DNA from: Marmoricola endophyticus
GTDB taxonomy: Bacteria > Actinomycetota > Actinomycetes > Propionibacteriales > Nocardioidaceae
Length of the DNA: 64,000 nucleotides
NCBI RefSeq assembly: GCF_014644415.1
Contig: NZ_BMKQ01000001.1
Coordinates: 1,292,861 to 1,356,860, forward strand
Reading direction: 5' to 3'
In this document: piece after piece, positions 26,470 through 34,827 of the stretch
How positions within the stretch are numbered: position 1 is the stretch's first letter
How the letters are laid out: each line of letters opens with the position of its first letter
Position numbers and translations under genes: made by a program
The notes under the pieces: model-generated
Databases searched by the model: none
What the model saw: only the letters and a program-made list of their open reading frames with translations
Told to the model about the DNA's origin: nothing

Positions 26470-26541
26470 GCTTCACCCGCCCTCCGCGGCGAGGGCGGCG
26501 TACCCAGCTCACCCGGACTCCGCCGCGAGGGCGGCGTACCC
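26470..26541. repeat. 36-bp tandem duplication of the 3' end of add
   Basis: Two 36-bp units (26470-26505 and 26506-26541). The right-hand unit covers the last codons and stop codon of add ([10 protein letters not shown]-stop on the minus strand). The left-hand unit, downstream of the stop, would encode YAALAAEGG-stop and differs at only a few positions. Confidence 0.8.
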
Positions 26542-27615
26542 CGGCTTGATCACGTCGTCGATCAGCGCGAGCCGCTCGTCGAAGTGCAGGAACGCCGACT
26601 TCATCGCGTTGACGGTGAACCACTGCAGCTCGGCCAGCCCGTAGCCGAACGCCTCGCTCAGCGCGGTCATCTCGCGGGTCATCGAGGTCCCGCTCATCAG
26701 CCGGTTGTCGGTGTTGACGGTGACCCGGAACCGCAGGTCGGTCAGCATCCCGATCGGGTGCTCGGCGATCGAGGTCGCCGCGCCGGTCTGCACGTTGGAG
26801 TACGGGCACATCTCCAGCGGGATCCGCTTGTCGCGGACGTACTGCGCCAGCCGGCCGAGCCGTACGGTCCCGTCGTCGGCGACCTCGATGTCGTCCACGA
26901 TCCGCACGCCGTGGCCGAGCCGGTCCGCGCCGCACCACTGGATCGCCTCCCAGATCGACGGCAGCCCGAAGGCCTCGCCGGCGTGGATGGTGAAGTGCGC
27001 GTTCTCGCGGTGGAGGTACTCGAAGGCGTCGAGGTGGCGGGTGGGCGGGTAGCCGGCCTCCGCGCCGGCGATGTCGAAGCCGGTCACCCCGCGGTCGCGC
27101 CAGGCCACGGCCAGCTCGGCGATCTCCTGCGAGCGCGCGGCGTGCCGCATCGCCGTGAGCAGCTGTCGTACGACGAACACACCGCCGGTCGCCTCGACCG
27201 CGGCCACGCCCTCGTCGAAGCCCTGCTGCACCGCGGCCACGACCTCGTCCAGGCTCAGCCCGGCCTCGACGTGCTGCTCCGGCGCCCAGCGGACCTCGGC
27301 GTACACCACGCCGTCGGCCGCCAGGTCCTCGACGCACTCCCGCGCCACGCGGGTCAGCGCCGAGGCGCTCTGCATGACCGCGACAGTGTGGGTGAAGGTC
27401 TCGAGGTAGCGCTCGAGCGAGCCCGAGTCGGCCGACTCGGCGAACCAGCGACCCAGCTCCTCGCGCGGCGCCGGCAGCTCGTGGCCGCACTCGGCGGCGA
27501 GATCGGCCACCGTGCCGGGCCGCAGCCCACCGTCGAGGTGGTCGTGCAGCAGCACCTTCGGGGCTCGGCGTACGACGTCCTCGCTCAGCGGTCCCGGGGT
27601 GCTCTGCAGGCTCAT
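26509..27615 (-). CDS. add: Adenosine deaminase
   Basis: 368 aa. Zn-dependent deamination of (deoxy)adenosine to (deoxy)inosine, which punA can then phosphorolyse. Zinc ligands: [10 protein letters not shown] at the N-terminus, [10 protein letters not shown] in the middle, and [12 protein letters not shown] near the C-terminus (Asp ligand); catalytic Glu in [14 protein letters not shown] follows. ATG 27615 (MSLQSTPG) lies 9 nt after GGTGGG; an ATG at 27624 adds three residues. The 3' end is duplicated in tandem. Divergent from the MaoC gene. Confidence 0.93.
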   Translation of the reverse strand: MSLQSTPGPLSEDVVRRAPKVLLHDHLDGGLRPGTVADLAAECGHELPAPREELGRWFAESADSGSLERYLETFTHTVAVMQSASALTRVARECVEDLAADGVVYAEVRWAPEQHVEAGLSLDEVVAAVQQGFDEGVAAVEATGGVFVVRQLLTAMRHAARSQEIAELAVAWRDRGVTGFDIAGAEAGYPPTRHLDAFEYLHRENAHFTIHAGEAFGLPSIWEAIQWCGADRLGHGVRIVDDIEVADDGTVRLGRLAQYVRDKRIPLEMCPYSNVQTGAATSIAEHPIGMLTDLRFRVTVNTDNRLMSGTSMTREMTALSEAFGYGLAELQWFTVNAMKSAFLHFDERLALIDDVIKPGYAALAAESG

Positions 27616-27645
27616 GCCCGCCATCCCACCACGACGCGACCGGGG

Positions 27646-27651
27646 TAGGTT
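27646..27651 (+). promoter_or_regulatory. Leaderless -10 element of the MaoC gene
   Basis: TAGGTT, 7 nt before the ATG at 27659. Confidence 0.5.
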
Positions 27652-27658
27652 CGCCCCC

Positions 27659-28111
27659 ATGCGCACCTTCACCTCCCTGGACGACCTGCAGGCCGCGGTC
27701 GGCGAGGAGCTCGGCTCCTCCGACTGGCTCACCATCGACCAGGAGCGCGTCGACGCCTTCGCCGACGCCACCGGCGACCACCAGTGGATCCACGTCGACG
27801 TCGAGCGGGCCGAGGACGGACCCTTCGGCGGGACCATCGCCCACGGCTACCTCACCCTGTCGCTGATCCCGATGCTCGGAGCGAGCGTGTTCTCGCTCGA
27901 GACCCCGGGGGCGAAGCTGAACTACGGCGTGAACAAGGTGCGCTTCCCGAACCCGCTCCTCGTCGGGTCGAGGATCCGCTCCACGGTCAGCGTCGGCGAC
28001 GTGGTCGACATCCCGACCGGCAAGCAGCTCACGCTCAAGCACGTGGTCGAGGTCGAGGGTCAGGACAAGCCGGCCTGCGTGGCCGAGACCGTGGTCCTGC
28101 TGCTGCCCTGA
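27659..28111 (+). CDS. MaoC-family dehydratase (R-specific enoyl-CoA hydratase type)
   Basis: 150 aa hot-dog fold protein. The hydratase-2 motif is clear: [16 protein letters not shown], then [13 protein letters not shown], giving the catalytic Asp/His pair. Likely hydrates short-chain trans-2-enoyl-CoA. It is the small single-domain form, not the larger mesaconyl-CoA hydratase of the ethylmalonyl-CoA pathway. ATG 27659 is chosen over upstream in-frame starts because homology begins there and a -10 hexamer precedes it. Confidence 0.88.
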   Translation: MRTFTSLDDLQAAVGEELGSSDWLTIDQERVDAFADATGDHQWIHVDVERAEDGPFGGTIAHGYLTLSLIPMLGASVFSLETPGAKLNYGVNKVRFPNPLLVGSRIRSTVSVGDVVDIPTGKQLTLKHVVEVEGQDKPACVAETVVLLLP

Positions 28112-28143
28112 TCCCCGCCTGATCCCGGGCGTGTCCGCTTTCG

Positions 28144-28161
28144 CCTGCCCGGTCGGGCAGG
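28144..28161. terminator. Possible hairpin after the MaoC gene
   Basis: CCTGCCCG and CGGGCAGG form a perfect stem with a very short loop, 33 bp after the MaoC stop. No T-tract, so termination is only a possibility. Confidence 0.3.
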
Positions 28162-28210
28162 TGAGGGAGAGTGCTCCGGTCGAGGATCGCCAGGTGGGCC
28201 GTACGGCTTG

Positions 28211-28227
28211 TTGCAAGCATGTGGCAT
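28211..28227. promoter_or_regulatory. Candidate Nur box (nickel-responsive operator)
   Basis: TTGCAA-N5-TGGCAT differs at one position from the Streptomyces Nur-box form TGCAA-N5-TTGCA. It is upstream of a nickel/cobalt permease gene, and its right half occupies the expected -35 position relative to TACGTT at 28245. Confidence 0.5.
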
Positions 28228-28244
28228 CTGGCTCGCGGACGGCG

Positions 28245-28250
28245 TACGTT
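28245..28250 (+). promoter_or_regulatory. Possible leaderless -10 element of the nickel/cobalt permease gene
   Basis: TACGTT, 8 nt before the GTG at 28259, and 17 bp downstream of the right half of the candidate Nur box. Confidence 0.4.
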
Positions 28251-28258
28251 CGCGAACC

Positions 28259-29353
28259 GTGACCCTCGCCCCTGACGCGCCCCCCGTACGCCAGAAGCTC
28301 ACCGCGTCCGGACGCGCCGCGCTGTACCGCTGCCTGGCCTTCGTCGCGCTGCTGCACGTCGTCGGCTGGGGCGGCCTGATCTTCGTCGTCGCACCGCAGG
28401 ACTTCGAGGTCAGCAACCAGATCCTCGGCGTCGGGCTGGGACTCACGGCGTACACGCTCGGCATGCGGCACGCCTTCGACGCCGACCACATCGCCTGCAT
28501 CGACAACACCACCCGCAAGCTGATGGCCGACGGCAAGGAGCCGGTCTCCACCGGCTTCTGGTTCAGCCTGGGCCACTCCTCCGTGGTGTTCGTGATGGTC
28601 GGCGGGATCGCGCTGGGCATCCGCGCCCTGGCCAGCGGCATCTCCGACGACAACTCCGAGCTGGCCAACCTCACCGGCATCTGGGGGACCTCGGTGTCCG
28701 GGGTCTTCCTGCTCCTGATCGGCATCATCAACCTGGTCTCGCTGGTCGCCATCGTCGGCGTGTTCCGCGAGATGCGACAGGGCCGCTACGACGAGGCCGA
28801 GCTCGAGCGGCAGCTGGACTCCCGAGGCTTCATGAACCGGATCCTCGGGCGGGTCACCAAGCTGGTCACCAAGCCGTGGCACCTCTACCCGACCGGGTTC
28901 CTGTTCGGCCTCGGCTTCGACACCGTCACCGAGATCGGGCTGCTGGTGATCGCCGGGGGCGCCGTCGCGGCGAACCTGCCGTTCTACGCCGTGCTGGTGC
29001 TGCCGATCCTCTTCGCCGCCGGGATGAGTCTGCTGGACACCATCGACGGCGCCTTCATGAACGTCGCGTACGGCTGGGCCTTCGCCCGCCCGGTGCGCAA
29101 GGTCTACTACAACATCACCGTCACCGCCCTGTCGGTCGCCGTCGCGCTGATCATCGGCGGCATCGAGCTGATCGGGCTGCTCGCCGAGAAGGCGGGCATC
29201 GAGTCCGGGCCGCTGGCGTGGCTGGGCGGCCTGGACCTGGAGTACGTCGGCTACGGCATCGTGGTCCTCTTCGTCCTCACCTGGCTGCTCTCCCTCGCGA
29301 TCTGGCGGTTCGGCCGGATCGAGGAGCGCTGGGGCGCGAGCCTCTCCCAGTAG
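28259..29353 (+). CDS. HoxN/NixA-family nickel/cobalt permease (NiCoT)
   Basis: 364 aa, about eight membrane helices. Metal-binding signature in TM2: GMRHAFDADHIACIDNTTR, containing the HX4DH motif; also FSLGHSSVVF and FGLGFDTVTEIGLL. NiCoTs import Ni2+ and/or Co2+ by secondary transport. Ni (urease, hydrogenase, Ni-SOD) and Co (the window has three B12-dependent mutase polypeptides) are both plausible; the candidate Nur box favours nickel. GTG 28259 was chosen over a TTG at 28208 because the upstream part would overlap the operator. Confidence 0.9.
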   Translation: MTLAPDAPPVRQKLTASGRAALYRCLAFVALLHVVGWGGLIFVVAPQDFEVSNQILGVGLGLTAYTLGMRHAFDADHIACIDNTTRKLMADGKEPVSTGFWFSLGHSSVVFVMVGGIALGIRALASGISDDNSELANLTGIWGTSVSGVFLLLIGIINLVSLVAIVGVFREMRQGRYDEAELERQLDSRGFMNRILGRVTKLVTKPWHLYPTGFLFGLGFDTVTEIGLLVIAGGAVAANLPFYAVLVLPILFAAGMSLLDTIDGAFMNVAYGWAFARPVRKVYYNITVTALSVAVALIIGGIELIGLLAEKAGIESGPLAWLGGLDLEYVGYGIVVLFVLTWLLSLAIWRFGRIEERWGASLSQ

Positions 29354-29470
29354 CCCGTACGCCCCGGTGCGCCGGGCTTCTCCACAGCGCTGCGGTGCAC
29401 GCTTCCCGCACCGGCCCGCGTCACGCACGCTCTGGTCCTGCCAGGACGAGGCCGTGGACGGGAGCACGCG

Positions 29471-29773
29471 ATGGGACTCAGCACGGGATTCACCGGAGGC
29501 GTCCTCGACGTGCTCCTCGACGGTGCCGGGCTGATGAGCGCCACCGCCGAGGAGCTGCGAGACGTGGTCCCGGCGCTCCGGAGCGCCGCCGCCGCGATGG
29601 CGGGCTCGGGGACGGGGCCTGCCGCGGTGGCCGCGGAGCGGTTCCTCTCGACCTGTGCGGCGCTGGTGGCCGAGATCGTGGACCAGACGGAGGCGCTGGG
29701 GGTGCTGGCCCGTGCCGGCGGCGAGGATCTCGCCGCCGCCACGGGTCAGGGCATCACCAGAGCACCTGCTTGA
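29471..29773 (+). CDS. Small helical protein, possibly EspC/ESX-secretion-like
   Basis: 100 aa, almost entirely Ala-rich amphipathic helix without cysteine bridges or transmembrane segments. The pattern of two helical halves (AEELRDVVPALRSAAAAM, then AAVAAERFLSTCAALVAEI) recalls EspC-like (DUF2580) proteins of mycobacteria and relatives. No WxG motif, so it is not a canonical WXG100 protein. GGGAG lies 6-10 nt before ATG 29471, which supports real translation. Its 3' end overlaps the convergent bestrophin gene by 20 bp. No secretion genes are nearby. Confidence 0.5.
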   Translation: MGLSTGFTGGVLDVLLDGAGLMSATAEELRDVVPALRSAAAAMAGSGTGPAAVAAERFLSTCAALVAEIVDQTEALGVLARAGGEDLAAATGQGITRAPA

Positions 29774-30653
29774 CCGGCGTGACCGCTGCAGGCGCGTCGT
29801 GGCCGATCATCTCCAGCAGATCGATCTCGATGTTGCGGCAGATCGCGGTCATCGGCACGTCGTGCACCCGGTCGAGGAACGGGTCCGCCAGGTCCCGCCC
29901 GATCTGCACCGCCAGCAGGAACATCGCCCCCACCAGGCCCGAGCCGAGCGGCGTCCACCACTGCAGGTCCTTGTAGATCGCGAACGGGAGGATGAGGCAG
30001 AACACCCGGGCGAAGAACGACGGCAGGAAGCGGTACTGCACGGGCAGCGGAGTGTTGTTGATCCGCTCCATCCCGCCCTGGGCGTCGGTGAGGATCGACA
30101 GGGTCTGCTCGATCTGCACCCGCGCGATCTCGTCGACCATCCCGCGGCGCCGTGCCTCGGTGAGCAGGCGGCCGACCTCGGTGAGGACCGCCGTGGGCTT
30201 GTTGGTCGCCGTACGCACGCGCCGCAGGCCGTCCTCGGAGAGGTAGACCTCCAGCTCGGCGGGCGGGTCCTGCTTGCGCAGCGCGGTGCGCAGCGTGTGC
30301 ACGTACGCCACCTGCGCCCGCACCATCTCCGCGCCGAGCCCGGGCCGGGCGTCGGGTGCCGTCTCGTCGAGCAGCGTCACCGCCTCGCGGGCGAGGTTGC
30401 GCGAGTGGTTGACGACGGTGCCCCACAGCGTCCGCGCCTCCCACCACCGGGCGTAGGCCGCGTTGACCATGAACCCGAGGAAGAGCGCGATCGCGGTGCC
30501 GTAGAGCGTGTACTGGATGGTGATGCCGGTGTAGTCGATCCAGCCCAGCTTGAACACGACGGTCACACCGACGTCCCAGGCGAGCAGGACGAGGATGGGG
30601 ACCAGGAGTGGTCGCCAGGCGCTGGCAGGAAGGGGGACCCGAGAGACGATCAT
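29754..30653 (-). CDS. Bestrophin-family membrane protein
   Basis: 299 aa. Four hydrophobic regions and the family hallmark NAAYARWWEARTLWG with NHSRNLAREAV following, as in the E. coli YneE/bestrophin-like family. Eukaryotic bestrophins are Ca2+-activated anion channels; the studied bacterial homologue conducts cations. Cytosolic helices occupy about residues 95-205. Its promoter is unclear (CACAGT 6 nt upstream of the ATG is a poor hexamer). Confidence 0.82.
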   Translation of the reverse strand: MIVSRVPLPASAWRPLLVPILVLLAWDVGVTVVFKLGWIDYTGITIQYTLYGTAIALFLGFMVNAAYARWWEARTLWGTVVNHSRNLAREAVTLLDETAPDARPGLGAEMVRAQVAYVHTLRTALRKQDPPAELEVYLSEDGLRRVRTATNKPTAVLTEVGRLLTEARRRGMVDEIARVQIEQTLSILTDAQGGMERINNTPLPVQYRFLPSFFARVFCLILPFAIYKDLQWWTPLGSGLVGAMFLLAVQIGRDLADPFLDRVHDVPMTAICRNIEIDLLEMIGHDAPAAVTPVKQVLW

Positions 30654-30739
30654 GGGCCCACTGTGACCGGTCGGTCCTCCGCGTTCACGCGTTCTCAGCG
30701 AATTCTCGTCGTGCGTGACCTATCCCATGGTGGCGGGTG

Positions 30740-32038
30740 TCACCGGACGGCCCCGGCGACCCGGTCGATGACCAGCGGGCCGGGCTCGTGCGACGCACCG
30801 ATCTCGTAGCCGCCCTCGAGCGAGGCCAGTGCCCGCTCGAAGCGCTCCGGCTCGTCGGTGTGCAGCGTCAGCAGCGGCTCGCCCTCACGGACCTCGTCAC
30901 CGGGTCGTGCGTGCCACTCCACGCCCGCCCCGGCCTGGACCGGGTCCTCCTTGCGGGCGCGACCCGCGCCCAGCCGCCACGCGGCCATCCCGACCGCCAT
31001 CGCGTCCAGCCGGCTCAGCGTGCCGGTCGCCGGCGCCGGGACGACGTGCGTCTCGCGGCCGGTGGGCAGCTCCGCGTCCGGGTCGCCGTCCTGCGCGCGG
31101 ATCATCGCCCTCCAGGCGTCCATCGCCCGGCCCGAGGCCAGGACGTCGGCGGGGTCGACGTCCTCGTGGCCGGCGCCCGCGAGCATCTCGCGAGCGAGTG
31201 CCACCGTCAGCTCGACGACGTCGGCCGGTCCACCTCCGGCGAGGACCTCGACGGACTCGCGCACCTCCAGCGCGTTGCCGGCCGTACGTCCCAGCGGCGT
31301 GGACATGTCGGTGAGCAGCGCGACCGTGTGCACGCCGGCGTCCTGGCCGAGGCCGACCATCGTCTCGGCCAGCTCGCGGGCCTGGTCGACCTGCTTCATG
31401 AAGGCCCCGGTGCCGACCTTGACGTCGAGCACCAGCGACCCGGTGCCCTCGGCGATCTTCTTGCTCATGATGGACGACGCGATCAGCGGGATCGCCTCGA
31501 CGGTGCCGGTGACGTCGCGCAGCGCGTACAGCTTCTTGTCCGCCGGGGCGAGGCCGTCGCCGGCCGCGCAGACGACGGCGCCGACCTCCTCGAGCTGGGC
31601 CAGCATCTCGTCGTTGGACAGCGCCGCCCGCCAGCCCGGGATCGACTCCAGCTTGTCGAGCGTCCCACCCGTGTGGCCGAGGCCCCGCCCCGACAGCTGG
31701 GGTACGGCGACGCCGCACGCCGCCACCAGCGGCGCCAGCGGCAGCGTGATCTTGTCGCCCACTCCCCCGGTCGAGTGCTTGTCGGCGGTCGGCCGCGACA
31801 GCGAGGAGAAGTCCATCCGCTCGCCCGAGGCGATCATCGCCGCGGTCCAGCGCGCGATCTCCGCACGCTGCATGCCGTTGAGCAGGATCGCCATCGCCAG
31901 GGCGGACATCTGCTCGTCGGCCACGTCGCCGCGGGTGTAGGCGGCGACCACCCAGTCGATCTGGCTGTCGGTGAGCACCTGCCCGTCCCGCTTGGCGGTG
32001 ATCACCTCGATGACGTCGTGCGCGTCGTTCTCACTCAC
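30740..32038 (-). CDS. deoA: Thymidine phosphorylase
   Basis: 432 aa. Phosphorolysis of thymidine/deoxyuridine to base and deoxyribose 1-phosphate. The signature KHSTGGVGDK is at residues 87-96, followed by SGRGLGHTGGTLDKLES; IASSIMSKKIAEG and VGTGAFMK are also present. GTG 32038 has TAGCGT at 7 nt, so it can be transcribed alone as well as from the upstream nucleoside operon (27-bp gap from the P450 stop). Confidence 0.95.
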   Translation of the reverse strand: MSENDAHDVIEVITAKRDGQVLTDSQIDWVVAAYTRGDVADEQMSALAMAILLNGMQRAEIARWTAAMIASGERMDFSSLSRPTADKHSTGGVGDKITLPLAPLVAACGVAVPQLSGRGLGHTGGTLDKLESIPGWRAALSNDEMLAQLEEVGAVVCAAGDGLAPADKKLYALRDVTGTVEAIPLIASSIMSKKIAEGTGSLVLDVKVGTGAFMKQVDQARELAETMVGLGQDAGVHTVALLTDMSTPLGRTAGNALEVRESVEVLAGGGPADVVELTVALAREMLAGAGHEDVDPADVLASGRAMDAWRAMIRAQDGDPDAELPTGRETHVVPAPATGTLSRLDAMAVGMAAWRLGAGRARKEDPVQAGAGVEWHARPGDEVREGEPLLTLHTDEPERFERALASLEGGYEIGASHEPGPLVIDRVAGAVR

Positions 32039-32045
32039 CCGATCG

Positions 32046-32051
32046 ACGCTA
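32046..32051 (-). promoter_or_regulatory. Leaderless -10 element of deoA
   Basis: Minus-strand TAGCGT, 7 nt before the GTG at 32038, inside the 26-bp gap after the P450 stop codon. Confidence 0.45.
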
Positions 32052-32064
32052 TCGCCCGGACCAC

Positions 32065-33219
32065 TCAGCCGGCGACCCGCACCTCGCGGTAGCCACGGAG
32101 CACGAAGGTGGGTCGACGCACCGGGTCGGCGGCCAGGCCGAGGCCCGGGAAGCGCGACCGCAGGGCGCCCAGCGACTCGGCCAGCTCCATCCGGGCCAGC
32201 GGTGCGCCGAGGCAGAAGTGCACTCCGGCGCCGAAGGCCAGGTGCGGGTTGGGCGTGCGGGCGGGCCGCAGCTCGTCCGGTGCGTCGAAGACCGCGGGGT
32301 CGCGGTTCGCCGAGCCGAGCAGCAGTGCCACCCGCTCGCCGGCCGCGACCCGTACGCCCCCGAGCTCGACGTCCTCGGTCGCGGTGCGCTCGAAGAGCTG
32401 CAGGGCGGAGTCGAACCGCAGCATCTCCTCGACGCAGGAGGCCGCGTCGTCGTCGGGCAGCGGACCACGCCCGAGCATCGCCACCAGGCCGTTGCCGAAG
32501 ACGTTGACCGACGCCTCGTGCCCGGCGTTGAGGAGCAGCACGACGGCCGCCACCACCTCGTCCTCGCTCAGGTCGGTCGCGGCGAGGTCGCTGAGGAGGT
32601 CCTCGGCGGGCGTGCGCCGCCGGGACGCGACCAGGTCACGGACCAGTGCGGCGAAGTCGGTGGCGGCCGCCACCGCGTCCTCGACCACCGACGCCGGGCG
32701 GGTGGGCTCGTACATCCGCACGATCGCCTGCGACCAGCGCCGCAGGTCCGCGACGTACGACGACGGCACGCCCAGCAGCTCGGCGATGACCAGCACCGGC
32801 AGCGGCTCGGCGTAGTCCGCGAGCACGTCGAAGGAGCCTGCGTCGACCTCGTCCAGCAGCTCCGCGGCCAGGGCGCCGACGCGTGGCCGCAGCCGCTCCA
32901 CGTGGCCGCGCGCGAAGGCCCGCGCCACCGGCCGGCGCAGGCGGGTGTGCTCGGGCGGCTCGTTCTCCATCATCTGGTGCCGGTGCAGCAGGTTGAACGG
33001 CGCCAGCGCCTCGGCAGGCTCGTGGTCGACCCAGATCCGTCCCAGCCGCCGGTCGCGCTGGGCCGCGCTCACCGCCGCGTGGGAGAAGACCAGCCAGCGC
33101 CGTGACGCCTCGTGCCAGGCGACCGGGTGGCGCGCCCGCTCGGCGGCGAGCACCGGGTACGGGTCGGCGACCAGGCCGGCGTCGGCCAGGTCAACCGAGG
33201 TCGTGGGCACCGAAGGCAT
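32065..33219 (-). CDS. Cytochrome P450 within the nucleoside salvage operon
   Basis: 384 aa soluble bacterial P450. Heme-binding loop FGAGVHFCLGAPLAR with the Cys ligand near residue 336. The I-helix reads LLLNAGHEASVN, so the usual acid-Thr pair is Glu-Ala-Ser. The ExxR motif is EEMLRFD (Glu and Arg), and HTRLRRPVARAF in the C-helix region is normal. Substrate unknown. ATG 33219 lies inside the 3' end of cdd (29-nt overlap), implying coupled expression with nucleoside genes. No ferredoxin gene is adjacent. Confidence 0.9.
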   Translation of the reverse strand: MPSVPTTSVDLADAGLVADPYPVLAAERARHPVAWHEASRRWLVFSHAAVSAAQRDRRLGRIWVDHEPAEALAPFNLLHRHQMMENEPPEHTRLRRPVARAFARGHVERLRPRVGALAAELLDEVDAGSFDVLADYAEPLPVLVIAELLGVPSSYVADLRRWSQAIVRMYEPTRPASVVEDAVAAATDFAALVRDLVASRRRTPAEDLLSDLAATDLSEDEVVAAVVLLLNAGHEASVNVFGNGLVAMLGRGPLPDDDAASCVEEMLRFDSALQLFERTATEDVELGGVRVAAGERVALLLGSANRDPAVFDAPDELRPARTPNPHLAFGAGVHFCLGAPLARMELAESLGALRSRFPGLGLAADPVRRPTFVLRGYREVRVAG

Positions 33220-33580
33220 CGGGCAGCACCTCGTCCATCCGGCGGACGCCGGAGCCGGTCATCAGCTCGAGAGCGGGTCCGCCGTTCTCCCACAAGAGCT
33301 GCCGGCAGCGGCCGCACGGCATCAGGAGCTCACCGGAGCCGTCGACGCACACGAAGTGGGTCAGCCGCCCGCCGCCGGTCAGGTGCAGCTGCGAGACCAG
33401 GCCGCACTCGGCGCACAGACCGATGCCGTACGACGCGTTCTCGACGTTGCACCCGGTCACCGTGCGCCCGTCGTCGACCAGTGCCGCGGCCCCGACGGGG
33501 AACGCGGAGTACGGCGCGTACGCCCGCCCCATCGCCTCCGTCGCCGCGGCCCGCAACGACTCCCAGTCGGGGCTGCTCAC
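33191..33580 (-). CDS. cdd: Cytidine deaminase
   Basis: 129 aa, the short homotetrameric class. Zinc and catalytic residues in CAECGLVSQ and MPCGRCRQLLWE; substrate loop GCNVENASYG. Converts (deoxy)cytidine to (deoxy)uridine. GTG 33580 overlaps the TGA of the upstream permease gene by 4 nt (GTGA); the 3' end overlaps the P450 start. Confidence 0.94.
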   Translation of the reverse strand: MSSPDWESLRAAATEAMGRAYAPYSAFPVGAAALVDDGRTVTGCNVENASYGIGLCAECGLVSQLHLTGGGRLTHFVCVDGSGELLMPCGRCRQLLWENGGPALELMTGSGVRRMDEVLPDAFGAHDLG

Positions 33581-34827
33581 CCGGCCGATCCCTTGCGGTA
33601 GGACTCCCCATCGGCCGCGGGCATGCGTAGTCGTTGGGAGAACAGGCCGAGCACCAGCAGCGTGATGACGTACGGCGTCATCCGGGTGAAGTCGTCGGCC
33701 ACCTCGTCGATCGCGAAGTACACCGCGCCGACGACCACGCCCGCGACCGCGAAGCCGATCGCCGCGCGGACGTGCCTGCGGCGCAGCTGCAGGACCGCGA
33801 CGGCGAGCGCGAGCACCGCGACGGCGAGCAGCAGCGCGTGCACGGAGTCGCGGCCGCTGCGCAGACCGAGGGTCTGGGTGTAGCCGAACAGCCCGGACCC
33901 GGCCAGCATCCCGCCGGGTCGCCAGTTGCCGAAGATCATCGCGGCGAGGCCGATGTAGCCGCGACCGCCGGTCTGCCCGTCGCGGTAGTTGCTGGAGGCG
34001 ACCATGGCCAGGAACCCACCGGCTAGACCGGCCATCGCCCCGGAGATCAGCACCGCGACGAACTTGTAGCGCAGCACCGCGACGCCCAGCGACTCCGCGG
34101 TCACCGGGCTCTCCCCGCACGAGCGCAGCCGCAGGCCGAACGTGGTCTTCCACAGCACGAGGTAGGTCACGAGCACCAGCAGCAGCCCGATCACGGTGAG
34201 CGCCGAGAGGTTCGTCGTCAGGGCGCGGACCACTGCGGCGACCTCGGAGATCACGAAGACGTTGCGCTGCTCGAGGCCCTGCAGGCCGTCGCTCACCGGG
34301 GCGATGGTGAGACTCGGCAGGGAGGGGATCGTCGGCGACTGCGTCGAGCCGCCGCCCGGGAGCCCGACGAAGGTGCGGGACGCGAGGTACTGCGTGGCAC
34401 CGAGCGCGATGATGTTGATCGCGACGCCGGAGACGATGTGGTCGACGTCGAAGATCACGGTCGCCACGGCGTGGATCAGCCCGCCGACCATGCCCAGCAG
34501 GATCGCGCCGAGCACACCCGCCCAGGCGCCGTAGTGGTAGCCGAAGAAGCCGGCGCCGTACGTCCCGAGGATCATCATCCCCTCGAGCCCGATGTTCACG
34601 ATCCCGGCCCGCTCCGACCACAGCCCGCCCAGCGCCGCCAGCGCGATCGGGACGGTGGCGACCAGCGTCGCGCTGATCGTGCCCGAGGACGTGAGGTCGT
34701 CGGCGCCGGTCACCACCTCCAGCAGCGAGACCGCGACGAGCAGCCCGACGACCACGGCGAGATAGGTGTACGGCGAGCGTCGCCGCACCCGCGGGGCGGG
34801 CGTACGAGCGACAGCGGGGGCGCTCAT
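33577..34827 (-). CDS. Nucleoside ABC transporter permease (second)
   Basis: 416 aa. Branched-chain/BPD-type permease of the YufQ/NupQ kind, with ERAGIVNIGLEGMMILGTYGA (written here in two parts: ERAGIVNIGLEG and MMILGTYGA), GVAINIIALG and GRGYIGLAAMIFGNW. About 10-12 membrane helices. Partner of the preceding permease and ATPase. ATG 34827 overlaps the previous gene's TGA by 4 nt. Confidence 0.88.
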   Translation of the reverse strand: MSAPAVARTPAPRVRRRSPYTYLAVVVGLLVAVSLLEVVTGADDLTSSGTISATLVATVPIALAALGGLWSERAGIVNIGLEGMMILGTYGAGFFGYHYGAWAGVLGAILLGMVGGLIHAVATVIFDVDHIVSGVAINIIALGATQYLASRTFVGLPGGGSTQSPTIPSLPSLTIAPVSDGLQGLEQRNVFVISEVAAVVRALTTNLSALTVIGLLLVLVTYLVLWKTTFGLRLRSCGESPVTAESLGVAVLRYKFVAVLISGAMAGLAGGFLAMVASSNYRDGQTGGRGYIGLAAMIFGNWRPGGMLAGSGLFGYTQTLGLRSGRDSVHALLLAVAVLALAVAVLQLRRRHVRAAIGFAVAGVVVGAVYFAIDEVADDFTRMTPYVITLLVLGLFSQRLRMPAADGESYRKGSAG

